Assembly: GCF_043197795.1 (NCBI RefSeq)
Contig: NZ_JBICTU010000025.1
Span: 62,001-126,000 of the forward strand
Direction of reading: 5' to 3'
DNA length: 64,000 bases
From: Sphaerisporangium sp040649355
GTDB taxonomy: Bacteria > Actinomycetota > Actinomycetes > Streptosporangiales > Streptosporangiaceae
Positions 26,764 through 35,261 of this stretch are shown here, in pieces. The stretch's first letter is position 1. Each line of letters begins with the position of its first letter. The notes beneath the pieces are model-generated. The model did not search any database and was not told where the DNA came from. It was given only the letters and a program-made list of their open reading frames with translations. The position numbers were made by a program, and so were the translations under genes.

Positions 26764-27065
26764 TGGCGCTCGACCCGATCATCCACGCCCCGGCCCGGCT
26801 GCGCATCATGTCGCTGCTGGCGGCGATGGAGGAGTCGGAGTTCGCCTTCGTCCGCGACGCGGTGGAGGTCAGCGACTCGGTGCTGTCCAAGCACGCCTCC
26901 GCGCTGGAGACGGCGGGGTACGTGGTGATCCGCAAGGGCCACGTGGGCAAGCGTCCCCGCACCTGGCTCAAGCTCTCCGACGTCGGCCGGGAGGCCTACA
27001 CGGCCCATGTCGCCGCCCTTCAGGCCATCGTCGCCCAGTCGGGGCTGTCGCTGACCGGCGAGTGA
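26763..27065 (+). CDS. Winged-helix transcriptional regulator
   Basis: About 100 residues, essentially one winged-helix domain: PARLRIMSLLAAMEESEFAFVRDAVEVSDSVLSKHASALETAGYVVIRKGHVGKRPRTWLKLSDVGREAY. This is the compact HTH_27/MarR-like type with the recognition helix around SDSVLSKHASALE. It overlaps the membrane-protein stop by 1 nt. The palindrome GGAAAGTACTTTCC upstream of the operon is its likely autoregulatory site. Confidence 0.85.
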   Translation: MALDPIIHAPARLRIMSLLAAMEESEFAFVRDAVEVSDSVLSKHASALETAGYVVIRKGHVGKRPRTWLKLSDVGREAYTAHVAALQAIVAQSGLSLTGE

Positions 27066-27084
27066 CCCGGTTCCCGGCCAAGAG

Positions 27085-27136
27085 GAACGCCCGCGGCCCG
27101 CGCCATCCGGAGGGAGGACGCGGGCCGCGGGCGTTC
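27085..27136. terminator. Bidirectional terminator, 18-bp perfect stem
   Basis: The arms at 27085-27102 and 27119-27136 are perfectly complementary (GAACGCCCGCGGCCCGCG and its reverse complement) with a 16-nt loop. It sits between the convergent regulator gene and moeZ and can serve both. Confidence 0.88.
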
Positions 27137-27147
27137 GCCCGACCGGA

Positions 27148-28326
27148 TCAGTAGGTCGGAAGCGAGGGGTCGACGGTCTTGACCCAGCTCAGCACGCCAC
27201 CGCCGACGTGGACGGCGTCGGAGAAGCCGGCGTTCTTCAGGACCGCCAGCGCCTCGGCGGACCGGGCTCCCGACTTGCAGTGCAGGACGATCTTCTTGTC
27301 GTGCGGCAGCCGCTCCAGGGCCGTGCCCCGCACGAAGTCGCCCTTCGGGATCAGCACGGCGCCGGGGATGCTGACGATCTCGTACTCGTTCTGCTCGCGG
27401 ACGTCGACGAGGAAGATGTCGTCCCCGCGGTCCTGCATGTCCTTGAGCTCCTTGGCGGTGATCGTGGAGCCCGACGCGGCCTGCTGGGCCTCGTCGGAGA
27501 TCGTGCCGCAGAACGCCTCGTAGTCGATCAGCTCAGTGATCGTGGGGTTCTTGCCGCAGAGCGGGCACTCGGGGTCCTTGCGGACCTTGACGTCGCGGTA
27601 CTTCATCTCCAGGGCGTCATAGATCATCAGACGCCCGACCAGCGGATCGCCGATGCCCGTGAGCACCTTGATCGCCTCGTTCACCTGGATCGAGCCGATG
27701 GAGGCGCAGAGCACGCCGAGGACGCCGCCCTCGGCGCAGGACGGCACCATGCCCGGAGGCGGCGGCTCGGGGTACAGGCAGCGGTAGCAGGGCCCGTACT
27801 CGGACCAGAACACGCTCGCCTGGCCGTCGAAGCGGTAGATCGAGCCCCAGATGTAGGGCTTGCCCAGCAGGACGGCCGCGTCGTTCACCATGTAGCGAGT
27901 CGCGAAGTTGTCGGTGCCGTCGACGATCAGGTCGTAGGCGGCGAAGATGTCCATCACGTTGTCGGTCGTGAGCGCCACGTTGTGGATCACGACGTTGACC
28001 AGGGGATTGATCTCGCGGACCGTCGCGGCGGCGCTCTCGGCCTTCAGGCGGCCGACGTCCGACTGTCCGTGGATGATCTGCCGCTGAAGGTTGGACTCAT
28101 CAACGACATCGAAGTCGACGACGCCGAGTGTGCCCACACCGGCCGCTGCGAGGTACATCAGCGCCGGGGAACCGAGGCCCCCGGCGCCCACACAGAGCAC
28201 CTTGGCGTTCTTCAGCCGCTTCTGCCCGGCCATCCCCACATCGGGGATGATCAGGTGGCGAGAGTAGCGGCGCACCTCGTCAACGGTCAGCTCGTCGGCC
28301 GGCTCTACCAGCGGTGGCAACGACAC
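27148..28326 (-). CDS. moeZ: MoeZ/MoeB-type adenylyltransferase-sulfurtransferase
   Basis: 392 residues from a GTG. The N-terminal ThiF/E1-like domain has the nucleotide motif GAGGLGSPALMYLAAAG, the R of NLQRQ, and Zn-binding pairs CYRC and CPLC. The C-terminal rhodanese domain (about 285-390) has the active-site loop HCKSGARS with its persulfide Cys. MoeZ adenylates the C-terminal Gly of sulfur carriers (MoaD, CysO, ThiS) and transfers sulfur to give a thiocarboxylate for molybdopterin, cysteine or thioamide synthesis. Mycobacterial moeZ (Rv3206c) lies in the same neighbourhood as adnAB. Confidence 0.93.
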   Translation of the reverse strand: MSLPPLVEPADELTVDEVRRYSRHLIIPDVGMAGQKRLKNAKVLCVGAGGLGSPALMYLAAAGVGTLGVVDFDVVDESNLQRQIIHGQSDVGRLKAESAAATVREINPLVNVVIHNVALTTDNVMDIFAAYDLIVDGTDNFATRYMVNDAAVLLGKPYIWGSIYRFDGQASVFWSEYGPCYRCLYPEPPPPGMVPSCAEGGVLGVLCASIGSIQVNEAIKVLTGIGDPLVGRLMIYDALEMKYRDVKVRKDPECPLCGKNPTITELIDYEAFCGTISDEAQQAASGSTITAKELKDMQDRGDDIFLVDVREQNEYEIVSIPGAVLIPKGDFVRGTALERLPHDKKIVLHCKSGARSAEALAVLKNAGFSDAVHVGGGVLSWVKTVDPSLPTY

Positions 28327-28443
28327 AGTTCTACGCTCCCGTTTCAGGGGATCTTCCCATTTGGCGGCTTGCCCGTCAGGCTACGCGCCCAGCCGTCTGT
28401 CACAACCTAACCCGGTTGCCCCCGCATTCCCGAATCGGCGATC

Positions 28444-29418
28444 TTAGCCGACGGCGGCCGTATTCTCCGGGCTCCGCGCGTCCTTCGCGTCCCCCAGGGA
28501 CTTCGCGCCGTCGTGGCTCGCGGTCGCCCTCCTCGCTCCATCCTGCATCAGGACGCGTACGTGGCGGGCGACGAGCGCGGGGAACTCCATCTGCGCGACG
28601 TGGGCCGCGTGGGGCAGGAGCACCAGCCGGACGTCCTGGAACGTGCGCCCTGCCCTCGACGCCATCCTCGGGTCCACGAGGCGGTCGTGCCGCCCGTGTA
28701 CCACCAGCGTGGGAGCGGTCACCTGGGCGGCCAGCCGCCACAGGTTGTCCGCGCCGCGCCGGAAGTACTCGTTGACCAGGGCGCGGGCCGTGGCCACCAG
28801 CGCCAGGCCCGCGTACGGAAGCTCGTCGCGGCGGCGCAGCTCAGCCACGGCGTCCTCCAGGCGGTCGGGGTGGACCCGGGCGCTGTCGGCGTAGCACATG
28901 GCCATGGTCGCCCTGATCCTGCGCTCGGGCGGCAGCGAGCGGAGGCGCATGACGGCCCACTCGCCGAGCCGGGGGGCCGCCGACATGGCGACGCGGGCCG
29001 GGCCGTACCGGGGAAGCAGGTCGGGCAGGGCCGGCGAGACGAGCGTGAGCGTGCGGACGAGATCGGGGCGCGTGGCCGCGACCCGGACCGCGACGGCGCC
29101 GCCCAAGGAGTTGCCGAGCAGGTGGACGGGGCCGCCGATGTGCTCGATCAGCGCCGTGACGGCCGCGGCGTGCGCGCCTACGGAGTAGTCGCCGCCGGGC
29201 GGCGCGGGAGAGTAGCCCGCTCCGGGCAGGTCGATGGAGTATCCCCTGACCTGGCCCTGGAGCTCGGCCATCAGGTCGGTCCAGTTGGTCGCGGACCCGG
29301 CGAGCCCGTGCACGAACACGGCCTTCTCCTGCGGCCCCTCGGGCGTGGACCGCACGTAGACGCCGAGGCCGCCGAGATCGAGCAGTTCCCCGGGCCAGTG
29401 CGGAATCGGTTCATCCAC
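28444..29418 (-). CDS. Alpha/beta hydrolase
   Basis: About 324 residues. The GTG at 29418 is chosen because AGGAGG lies about 9 nt upstream; an ATG at 29442 is the alternative. HGLAGSATNW supplies the oxyanion region, GNSLGGAVAVRVA the nucleophile elbow (GxSxG), HGRHDRLVDP the acid region and LPHAAHVAQMEFP the catalytic His. There is no signal peptide. It is a lipase/esterase-type fold, similar in context to the lipV-like hydrolases near adnAB in mycobacteria. The substrate is unknown. Confidence 0.85.
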   Translation of the reverse strand: MDEPIPHWPGELLDLGGLGVYVRSTPEGPQEKAVFVHGLAGSATNWTDLMAELQGQVRGYSIDLPGAGYSPAPPGGDYSVGAHAAAVTALIEHIGGPVHLLGNSLGGAVAVRVAATRPDLVRTLTLVSPALPDLLPRYGPARVAMSAAPRLGEWAVMRLRSLPPERRIRATMAMCYADSARVHPDRLEDAVAELRRRDELPYAGLALVATARALVNEYFRRGADNLWRLAAQVTAPTLVVHGRHDRLVDPRMASRAGRTFQDVRLVLLPHAAHVAQMEFPALVARHVRVLMQDGARRATASHDGAKSLGDAKDARSPENTAAVG

Positions 29419-29747
29419 GATCTTTTCCCTCCTGTTCACCATCCGTTCCGACGATATCCCGGCGCCGTACGGCTCGCGCCGACCACCGCGCCCAGGTGGG
29501 GCTACCCCGGACAGGACCGAAGAGGCCACACGATCGCAGGAAATATCGGGCAAATCGGGAAATATCGAACTGAAAGACATAAGGGCAGGTTAAGTAGATG
29601 CCAAAAGGCAGCGATCCCCGTTTGTCGTATGCGTCGCTAGGAAAACATGGCAAGTGGGAAGACTCTTAACGAGTCACCCCAGCATTTACCTCGAAAATGA
29701 GGAAATGCGTCCGCTGGGCAACCCGATGCGTCAAGGGGGAAAACGCA

Positions 29748-30260
29748 ATGCCCGACGTCAAGAAATACGCCGCAATGCTGACCGTCACCGCGGCACTCAC
29801 TGGTGGTCTCGCCGGTCTCGGCGCCACCACGGCTACAAGCGCCAACGCGTCCACTGCGATCGGTACCAACTTCGGAGGCGGCTTCGACGGCTTCGACGGC
29901 TTCGATGGCGGTGGCTTCGGCGGAGGCGGCGGCTACGGCGGCGGCGGCCACTGCCACCACGACGGCGGCGGCCACCACGGCCACCACGGCGGATGGGGCG
30001 ACGAAGGCTTCGGGGACGACGACGGTGGCTGGGGCGGTAAGGGCTTCAGCAAGCACCACCGTCGCCACCACCGTGCCGGGGGCGGCCACCGCAACTGCTA
30101 CTTCAAGATCGTAGAGGCCCGCTTCTTCCGCGCGATCATCGGCCACAACAGCCACGGTGGCGGCCACCGTGACTTCTTCCGTGACGACCGTCGCCACTGG
30201 CGTCCCGAGCACCACCACCACGGCCACAAGCACCACGGCAACCGGCACGAGGAGAGGTAA
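29748..30260 (+). CDS. Small secreted Gly/His/Phe-rich protein
   Basis: 170 residues. The ATG at 29748 follows AAGGGGG at good spacing. A signal peptide (KKYAAMLTVTAALTGGLAGLGATTATSANA) is followed by a low-complexity region with GFDGFDGFDGGG, then HCHHDGGGHHGHHGGWGDEGFGDDDGGW, a short ordered-looking core (CYFKIVEARFFRAIIGHN) and a His-rich end (HHHHGHKHHGNRH). Two Cys bracket the middle. A metal-binding or matrix role is plausible but unproven. Paired hairpins follow the stop. Confidence 0.78.
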   Translation: MPDVKKYAAMLTVTAALTGGLAGLGATTATSANASTAIGTNFGGGFDGFDGFDGGGFGGGGGYGGGGHCHHDGGGHHGHHGGWGDEGFGDDDGGWGGKGFSKHHRRHHRAGGGHRNCYFKIVEARFFRAIIGHNSHGGGHRDFFRDDRRHWRPEHHHHGHKHHGNRHEER

Positions 30261-30283
30261 ACATCCATTCCTGAGCGGATTTC

Positions 30284-30366
30284 CCGGGCGGCGATCCGCC
30301 CGGTGACTCCAGCCGCTCAGCCGACAGATCATGGGAGGCCCCGGAGTGATTCCGCTCCGGGGCCTC
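30284..30366 (+). terminator. Two consecutive hairpins after the His-rich protein gene
   Basis: CCGGGCGG-CGAT-CCGCCCGG (30284-30303) is followed by GAGGCCCCGGAG...CTCCGGGGCCTC (arms 30335-30346 and 30355-30366, 8-nt loop). Both stems are perfect. They separate the secreted protein gene from the convergent ku gene. Confidence 0.8.
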
Positions 30367-30541
30367 TCCCTGCTCGGATATTTATCCCGGCTCGAAATTC
30401 CCCCGCCGTCCCCCGGCAATTCACTTTTCCAGGAGACTTCTCCAGAGCACCGGCCTTTCACCGCCCCGGCGGTTATCTGACGCTGAATAACTCGAATAGG
30501 GCGGCAGGATCGTACGCCGCGCGCCGCCGGGATCACCGCGG

Positions 30542-31468
30542 TCAGGCGGTCTTGCGGGTGCGGCGCTTCGGGGCCTGCTTCTTGGCGTCCTTCTCGTCCT
30601 TCTCGTCCGTCTGGGCCTCCACGGCCTTGGCGGACTTGGCGGCCGGCTTCTTCTTCGCGGCGCCCGAGGCCGGAGCCTTCTCGCGGCCGCCCTCGCGCTC
30701 CCGCTTGGCCGCGTCGACGCTCGCCCGCAGCGCCGCCATCAGGTCGACGGCGGGCCCCGCCTGCTCGGGGGCCTCGGGCCGCACGAGCTCCTTGCCCGCG
30801 ACCTTGGCCTCGATGACCTGCTGGAGCGCCTCACGGTAGGCGTCGTGGTAGTCGGTGGGGTCGAACTCCCCCGCCATGGTCTCGATGAGCGACTCGGCCA
30901 TCTGCAGTTCCTGCGGGCGGACCTCGACGTCCTCGTCCTGGAAGGCGAACCCCGGGTCGCGGACCTCGTCGGGCCAGAGCATGGTCTCCAGCACGAACAC
31001 CCCGTCGCGGATGCGCAGGGCGGCGAGCGACTCACGCTGCCGCAGCGCGACCTTCACGATCGCCACCTGCCCGGTGCGCTCCAGCGCGTCGCGGAGCAGC
31101 ACGTACGGCTTCACGCCCGTGGACTCGGGCTCCAGGTAGTACGACTTGTTGAACAGGATCGGGTCGAGCTGGTCGGCCGGGGTGAACTGCAGCACGTCGA
31201 TACGGCGCGAGGTGCTCAGCGGCAGGTCGGCGAAGTCCTCGTCGGTGAGCACGACCACCTCGCCGCCGGGGAGCTCGTACCCCTTGGCGATCTCGGAGTA
31301 CGCCACCTCCTCGCCGTCGACGCTGCACACCCGCTTGTACTTGATGCGGCCGGCGTCCTCGCGATGCACCTGGTGGAACGTCACGTCCTTCTGCTCGGTG
31401 GCCGAGTAGAGCTTCACAGGGATGGTGACAAGCCCGAACGAGATGGCACCCTTCCAGATGCTACGCAT
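30542..31468 (-). CDS. ku: Ku DNA-end-binding protein
   Basis: 308 residues. The start MRSIWKGAISFGLVTIPVKLYSATE is the bacterial Ku signature. The Ku bridge and core run to about residue 255 (YYLEPESTGVKPYVLLRDALERTGQVAIVKVALRQRESLAALR, FDPTDYHDAYREALQQVIEAK). A Lys/Ala-rich tail of about 50 residues follows (KKKPAAKSAK..., KKQAPKRRTRKTA). Such basic tails help Ku move inward on DNA. Ku homodimers recruit LigD in non-homologous end joining; the divergent gene encodes a LigD polymerase domain. Confidence 0.95.
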   Translation of the reverse strand: MRSIWKGAISFGLVTIPVKLYSATEQKDVTFHQVHREDAGRIKYKRVCSVDGEEVAYSEIAKGYELPGGEVVVLTDEDFADLPLSTSRRIDVLQFTPADQLDPILFNKSYYLEPESTGVKPYVLLRDALERTGQVAIVKVALRQRESLAALRIRDGVFVLETMLWPDEVRDPGFAFQDEDVEVRPQELQMAESLIETMAGEFDPTDYHDAYREALQQVIEAKVAGKELVRPEAPEQAGPAVDLMAALRASVDAAKREREGGREKAPASGAAKKKPAAKSAKAVEAQTDEKDEKDAKKQAPKRRTRKTA

Positions 31469-31641
31469 GACTTCTCCTCACCTCGCCCCTACTATCGAAC
31501 GCGTGTTCGTTGGCGGCAAGGGCACAAAGCATTTCTAGATGGGCAGATACCCAGTGTTGAATGCCGTATCCGGTCAGGCGCCCGCCTGGTTTGATCGGTG
31601 CCCAACTGAGCACGGGAAGAGAAAGACAGGAAGGGGCGCGT

Positions 31642-32550
31642 GTGGCGGAGAAGGTCCGGGTCAGGGTCGACGGCCGGGAGCTGACGCTGACCAACCTCGA
31701 CAAGGTGCTGTATCCCGAGGCGGGGTTCACCAAGGCCGAGGTGATCGACTACTACAGCCGCCTCGCCCCCGTCATGCTCCCGCACCTCAGGGGCCGTCCG
31801 ATGACCGTCAAGCGCTATCCCAACGGCGTGGGCGAGCAGTTCTTCTTCGAGAAGAACCGGCCCGCGCACACACCCGCGTGGGTGCGCACGGCGCGCCTGC
31901 CCGCTCCGGGCAGCACCAAAGATCGCGACACCATCGTCTACACCATCGTCGACGACCTGCCCACGCTGGTCTATCTCGCGAACCTCGCCGCCCTGGAGTT
32001 CCACACCCCGATGTGGCGGATCGACGAGCAGGGACGGCCCCAGCCGCCCGACACCATGGTCTTCGACCTGGACCCCGGCGCGCCGGCGACTATCGTCGAG
32101 TGCTCCCGCGTGGCGCTGCGGCTCAGGGACGTCCTGCGCGAGGACGGCCTTGCGGGCTGCCCGAAGACCAGCGGCAACAAGGGGATGCAGGTCTACGTCC
32201 CCTGGTCCCACAGGTCCGGCAGCCCCTCCGAGTACGCCAAGGCGCTCGCCCAGCGGCTGGAGAAGGAACGGCCGGACGAGATCGTGAGCCAGATGGCCAG
32301 GAAGCTGCGCCCCGGCAAGGTCTTCATCGACTGGAGCCAGAACAACCCCGCCAAGACCACCGTCTCCCCTTACTCGCTGCGCGCCAACCGGCTGCCCACG
32401 GTGTCCACGCCGGTCACCTGGGAAGAGGTGGAGGGCTGCGACCGGCCCGAGGATCTGGCGTTCACCGCCGAGGACGTTCTGCGCCGTGTCGCGGAATTGG
32501 GTGATCTCATGGCGCCGCCGGAGCGGAGCGGCACCGGGGACGGGCCTTAG
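31642..32550 (+). CDS. ligD: LigD-type NHEJ polymerase (primase-polymerase domain only)
   Basis: 302 residues. The GTG at 31642 has AGGAAGGGG upstream. It is a stand-alone LigD POL (archaeo-eukaryotic primase) domain: LTLTNLDKVLYPEAGFTKAEVIDYYSRLAPVMLPHLRGRP, FFEKNRPAHTPAWV, the metal-binding FDLDPG, KTSGNKGMQVYVP and IDWSQNNPAKTTVSPYSLR. There is no ligase or phosphoesterase domain here, so the ATP-dependent ligase must be encoded elsewhere. It fills gaps and adds nucleotides at broken ends. It is divergent from ku across a 173-bp shared promoter region. Confidence 0.92.
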   Translation: MAEKVRVRVDGRELTLTNLDKVLYPEAGFTKAEVIDYYSRLAPVMLPHLRGRPMTVKRYPNGVGEQFFFEKNRPAHTPAWVRTARLPAPGSTKDRDTIVYTIVDDLPTLVYLANLAALEFHTPMWRIDEQGRPQPPDTMVFDLDPGAPATIVECSRVALRLRDVLREDGLAGCPKTSGNKGMQVYVPWSHRSGSPSEYAKALAQRLEKERPDEIVSQMARKLRPGKVFIDWSQNNPAKTTVSPYSLRANRLPTVSTPVTWEEVEGCDRPEDLAFTAEDVLRRVAELGDLMAPPERSGTGDGP

Positions 32551-32608
32551 GCTGGACGCATCGGGGTATGGAGCGGGCGAGTTCGCCTGCCGACGGAGGG
32601 TACTGAAC

Positions 32609-32842
32609 ATGTCGGAGATGGATGTGGGAGGCAACGAGGCCTCGCTGGACGCACTGGAGCCCCTCGACGACGTCGCCGACGCGCTGGAGACCGAGGTCCC
32701 CGAGGCCGACGCCATCGAGCAGCACCTGACCATACGCGCCGACCAGCGCGAATGGCCCCTGGAGATCCCCTACGACGTCGATCCCGCCGACGCCGCCGAC
32801 CAGGAGCGCACGGTCGATCTCGGCGACGACGACTATCGCTGA
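32609..32842 (+). CDS. Small acidic hypothetical protein
   Basis: 77 residues from an ATG at 32609 with a GGAGG about 10 nt upstream. It is strongly acidic (MSEMDVGGNEASLDALEPLD..., DPADAADQERTVDLGDDDYR), without Cys or hydrophobic segments, and probably partly disordered. It follows ligD-pol in the same direction. A DNA-mimic or carrier role cannot be judged from sequence. Confidence 0.68.
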   Translation: MSEMDVGGNEASLDALEPLDDVADALETEVPEADAIEQHLTIRADQREWPLEIPYDVDPADAADQERTVDLGDDDYR

Positions 32843-33004
32843 CCTGGTTACCCGCGCGTAGGATGTGAACCCCGAACCGGATCCACGGGAGCGTGGGGCA
32901 GGCGGATGCCTGGCCGGCTGAGATCCGAATCCAACTCGATCAGCAGGAAGGCCGAGCGCGATCGCCGATCGCGCGACGCGTGAACCGTCCCCAAGGAGAG
33001 TCCC

Positions 33005-33625
33005 GTGACCGCTACCCCGGACGCCAAGCCCCGGGGCACCCGGCTGCCCCGGATGGCCCGTCGCCGACAGTTGCTGAACGCGGCGCAGGAGGTCTTCGTG
33101 GAGAACGGCTACCACGCGGCCGCGATGGACGAGATCGCCGAGCGGGCCGGGGTCAGCAAGCCGGTGCTCTACCAACACTTTCCGGGCAAGCTGGAGCTCT
33201 ACCTGGCGTTGCTCGACCTCCACGTCGACGACATGGCGAACCGGTGCCGCGAGGCCCTCGCCTCCACGACCGACAACAAGCAGCGCGTCCAGGCCGCCAT
33301 CGGGGCGTTCTTCGACTTCGTGTCCAGCCAGGGCGAGGCCTTCCGCCTGGTCTTCGAGTCCGACCTGCGCAACGTCGCCCCCGTGCGCCAGCGCATGGAG
33401 CGCTCGCTCAAGGAGAGCGCCGAGATGATCAGCCAGGTGATCCAGGAGGACACCGGCTGCTCCAGCGACGAGGCCCACCTCCTCGGCGTCGGCCTGGTCG
33501 GCATGGCCGAGGTCAGCGCGCGTTACTGGCTCGCCAGCCACGGCACCATTCCCAAGGACGTGGCCACCCAGCTCATGGCCCGCCTCGCCTGGAGAGGCAT
33601 CGGCGGCTTCCCCCGCACCACGTAG
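33005..33625 (+). CDS. TetR-family transcriptional regulator
   Basis: 206 residues from a GTG with AAGGAGAG just upstream. The N-terminal HTH (RRRQLLNAAQEVFVENGYHAAAMDEIAERAGVSKPVLYQHFPGKLELYLALLD) is canonical. The C-terminal ligand domain starts at about residue 75. It corresponds in context to Rv3208 in mycobacteria (TetR followed by DUF3107). The target genes are unknown. Confidence 0.93.
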   Translation: MTATPDAKPRGTRLPRMARRRQLLNAAQEVFVENGYHAAAMDEIAERAGVSKPVLYQHFPGKLELYLALLDLHVDDMANRCREALASTTDNKQRVQAAIGAFFDFVSSQGEAFRLVFESDLRNVAPVRQRMERSLKESAEMISQVIQEDTGCSSDEAHLLGVGLVGMAEVSARYWLASHGTIPKDVATQLMARLAWRGIGGFPRTT

Positions 33626-33738
33626 CGGGTCCTCCCGCACCACACCGTTGTTCGCTTGACGCGATCAGCAGGGGTCACGGGACACCCGAAGAGTAACGAT
33701 GAGGGTTACAGCGCTCGTCGAAACCGAAAGGGCTCCCG

Positions 33739-33969
33739 ATGGAAGTAAAGATCGCCGTACGCTCCGTGCACCGCGAGATCGTCATTGAGACCGACCTGTC
33801 CGCCGACGAGGTGGAGCAGGAGCTGCGCAACTCGCTCGCCGCGGACCGCGGGGTCTTCTCGCTCACCGACACCAAGGGCATGCGTGTCGTCGTCCCGGTC
33901 TCCTCGCTCGGGTTCGTCGAGATCGGCGAGGACGCGTCACGCATCGTCGGCTTCGGCGGCACGATCTGA
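33739..33969 (+). CDS. DUF3107 protein
   Basis: 76 residues: MEVKIAVRSVHREIVIETDLSADEVEQELRNSL...VFSLTDTKGMRVVVPVSSLGFVEIGEDASRIVGFG. This is the full-length conserved actinobacterial DUF3107 family (Rv3208A/TB9.4 type), a small beta-rich ATP-binding-like protein of unknown role. It follows the TetR gene and is closed by a strong terminator. Confidence 0.92.
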   Translation: MEVKIAVRSVHREIVIETDLSADEVEQELRNSLAADRGVFSLTDTKGMRVVVPVSSLGFVEIGEDASRIVGFGGTI

Positions 33970-33972
33970 GCC

Positions 33973-34008
33973 CGGCGCTTTGGGGGGCCTGAGCTCCCCA
34001 AAGCGCCG
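33973..34008 (+). terminator. Terminator after DUF3107
   Basis: CGGCGCTTTGGGG (33973-33985) pairs perfectly with CCCCAAAGCGCCG (33996-34008) over a 10-nt loop, 4 bp past the stop. Confidence 0.88.
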
Positions 34009-34231
34009 AGGTGAGCACGGGGCCGTCTCCGGGCCCCTGAAGATCGGACTGGCGCGGGCTCAAAGGCCCGTGCACTCCTCGCGTGAGCCGAGCGAGCAGC
34101 CACATGGGCGATGGAAACGCCTGACGTCGTCTCGCTTGTGGCTGACGGCCGGGCAACCCGCGCTCCCCCTTCGTAACACGGGCCGCGAGGTCCAGCGATT
34201 GGGTCCACATCTCATCAAGGAACTGCCGTAG
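34009..34231 (+). pseudogene. Relic resembling the 3' end of an IS200/IS605-type tnpB with its right end
   Basis: The 322-bp gap between DUF3107 and the ferritin-like gene has no intact gene. One plus frame ends ...GRWKRLTSSRLWLTAGQPALP... and stops at 34229-34231. This basic, Trp/Ser/Arg-rich tail, with the nearby repeats and hairpins, resembles the C-terminal extension and omega-RNA-bearing right end of actinobacterial TnpB elements. No catalytic RuvC segment or zinc-finger remains. The call rests on my recollection of such tails and needs a search. Confidence 0.35.
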
Positions 34232-34330
34232 CGGCGCGAGGCCCTCATGTCTCGAACGCTACAACCGCTCGGGGGTTTCGCGCCGCTCGATCACGGCACC
34301 TAATTGGCCAGGAGTCCGAAACCTTCTCGC

Positions 34331-35032
34331 CTAGGGCCCCGGAACCAGCCCCATGGCCGCCATGCGCTTGCCGTGCTCCTCGGTCAGACGGGCGAACAGC
34401 CGGCCGATCTCGACCAGATCGGCGGCCAGACCGGCGTCACCCGCCGCCCCGCTCCCAGGAACCTCCTCGGAGGGGGAGACGAGCAGCAGCGCGAGGTCGG
34501 GCCTGGCGGCGGCGAGCCGGTGGCCCTGACTCAGCGCCTCGCCCACCATGCGCCGCGCCCACAATGCGAGACGGCCGGTGAGCTGGGATTTCTCGGCCAG
34601 CGCCGCGCGCACGCGCTCGACCACGAACTCCGACCTGCTCTCCTCCGCCAGCACCTCGTCGACGAGCTTGCGCGTCTCGGGATCCACGTGCCGCGCGGCC
34701 TCGCGGTAGAAGTCCCCCGCGATGCCCCTGCCGACGTAGGCCTTGACCAGGGCCTCCAGCCAGTCCCCCGGCCGCGTCTGGGCGTGCCAGTCGTCCAGGG
34801 ACGACACGAACGGCGCCATGGCCTCCTCGGGGTCCGCGCCGAGCCAGGACAGCCGGTCGCGCAGGAGCACGAAGTGGGCGTACTCGGCGGCGGCCAGGCC
34901 GCTGAGCTCGGCCTGGTCGGTCAGCGAGGGGGCGAGGGTGGCGGCATCCTCGGCGAGCCTGAGGAACGCGGTCAGCTCCGCGTAGGCGAGGACGCCGAGC
35001 AGCCCGACGACGCCGGCAGGGGTATCGCTCAT
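34331..35032 (-). CDS. Ferritin-like fold protein
   Basis: 233 residues from the ATG at 35032; upstream in-frame codons are atypical. It is all-helical with ExxH-type pairs (LGVLAYAELTAFLRLAEDA, LAAAEYAHFVLLRDRL, and EALVKAYVGRGIAGDFYREA, EVLAEESRSEFVVERVRAAL). It matches the conserved actinobacterial ferritin-like/MiaE-like family found beside the rhlE helicase (Rv3210c context). Whether it binds a diiron site is not settled by the sequence. Confidence 0.82.
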   Translation of the reverse strand: MSDTPAGVVGLLGVLAYAELTAFLRLAEDAATLAPSLTDQAELSGLAAAEYAHFVLLRDRLSWLGADPEEAMAPFVSSLDDWHAQTRPGDWLEALVKAYVGRGIAGDFYREAARHVDPETRKLVDEVLAEESRSEFVVERVRAALAEKSQLTGRLALWARRMVGEALSQGHRLAAARPDLALLLVSPSEEVPGSGAAGDAGLAADLVEIGRLFARLTEEHGKRMAAMGLVPGP

Positions 35033-35261
35033 GGATGCAGCGTACGAGCTTCGCACACGGCCGCTGACCCGGACGGACGGGCCCGGACCACCCCCCAGGA
35101 CACGGCGAACCACCATGCGGAACACGAAGAAATCGGCTGGGTCTTGTGGTATCGAGTACACTGCCCTGTAAGAGTGCGACCGCAGTATGTATTCAGGGAG
35201 ATTATCGCCTGATAGCCCCCACGCGAGCTACGCCGCAGCGGTCGCCGAGACGAGATGAGGG

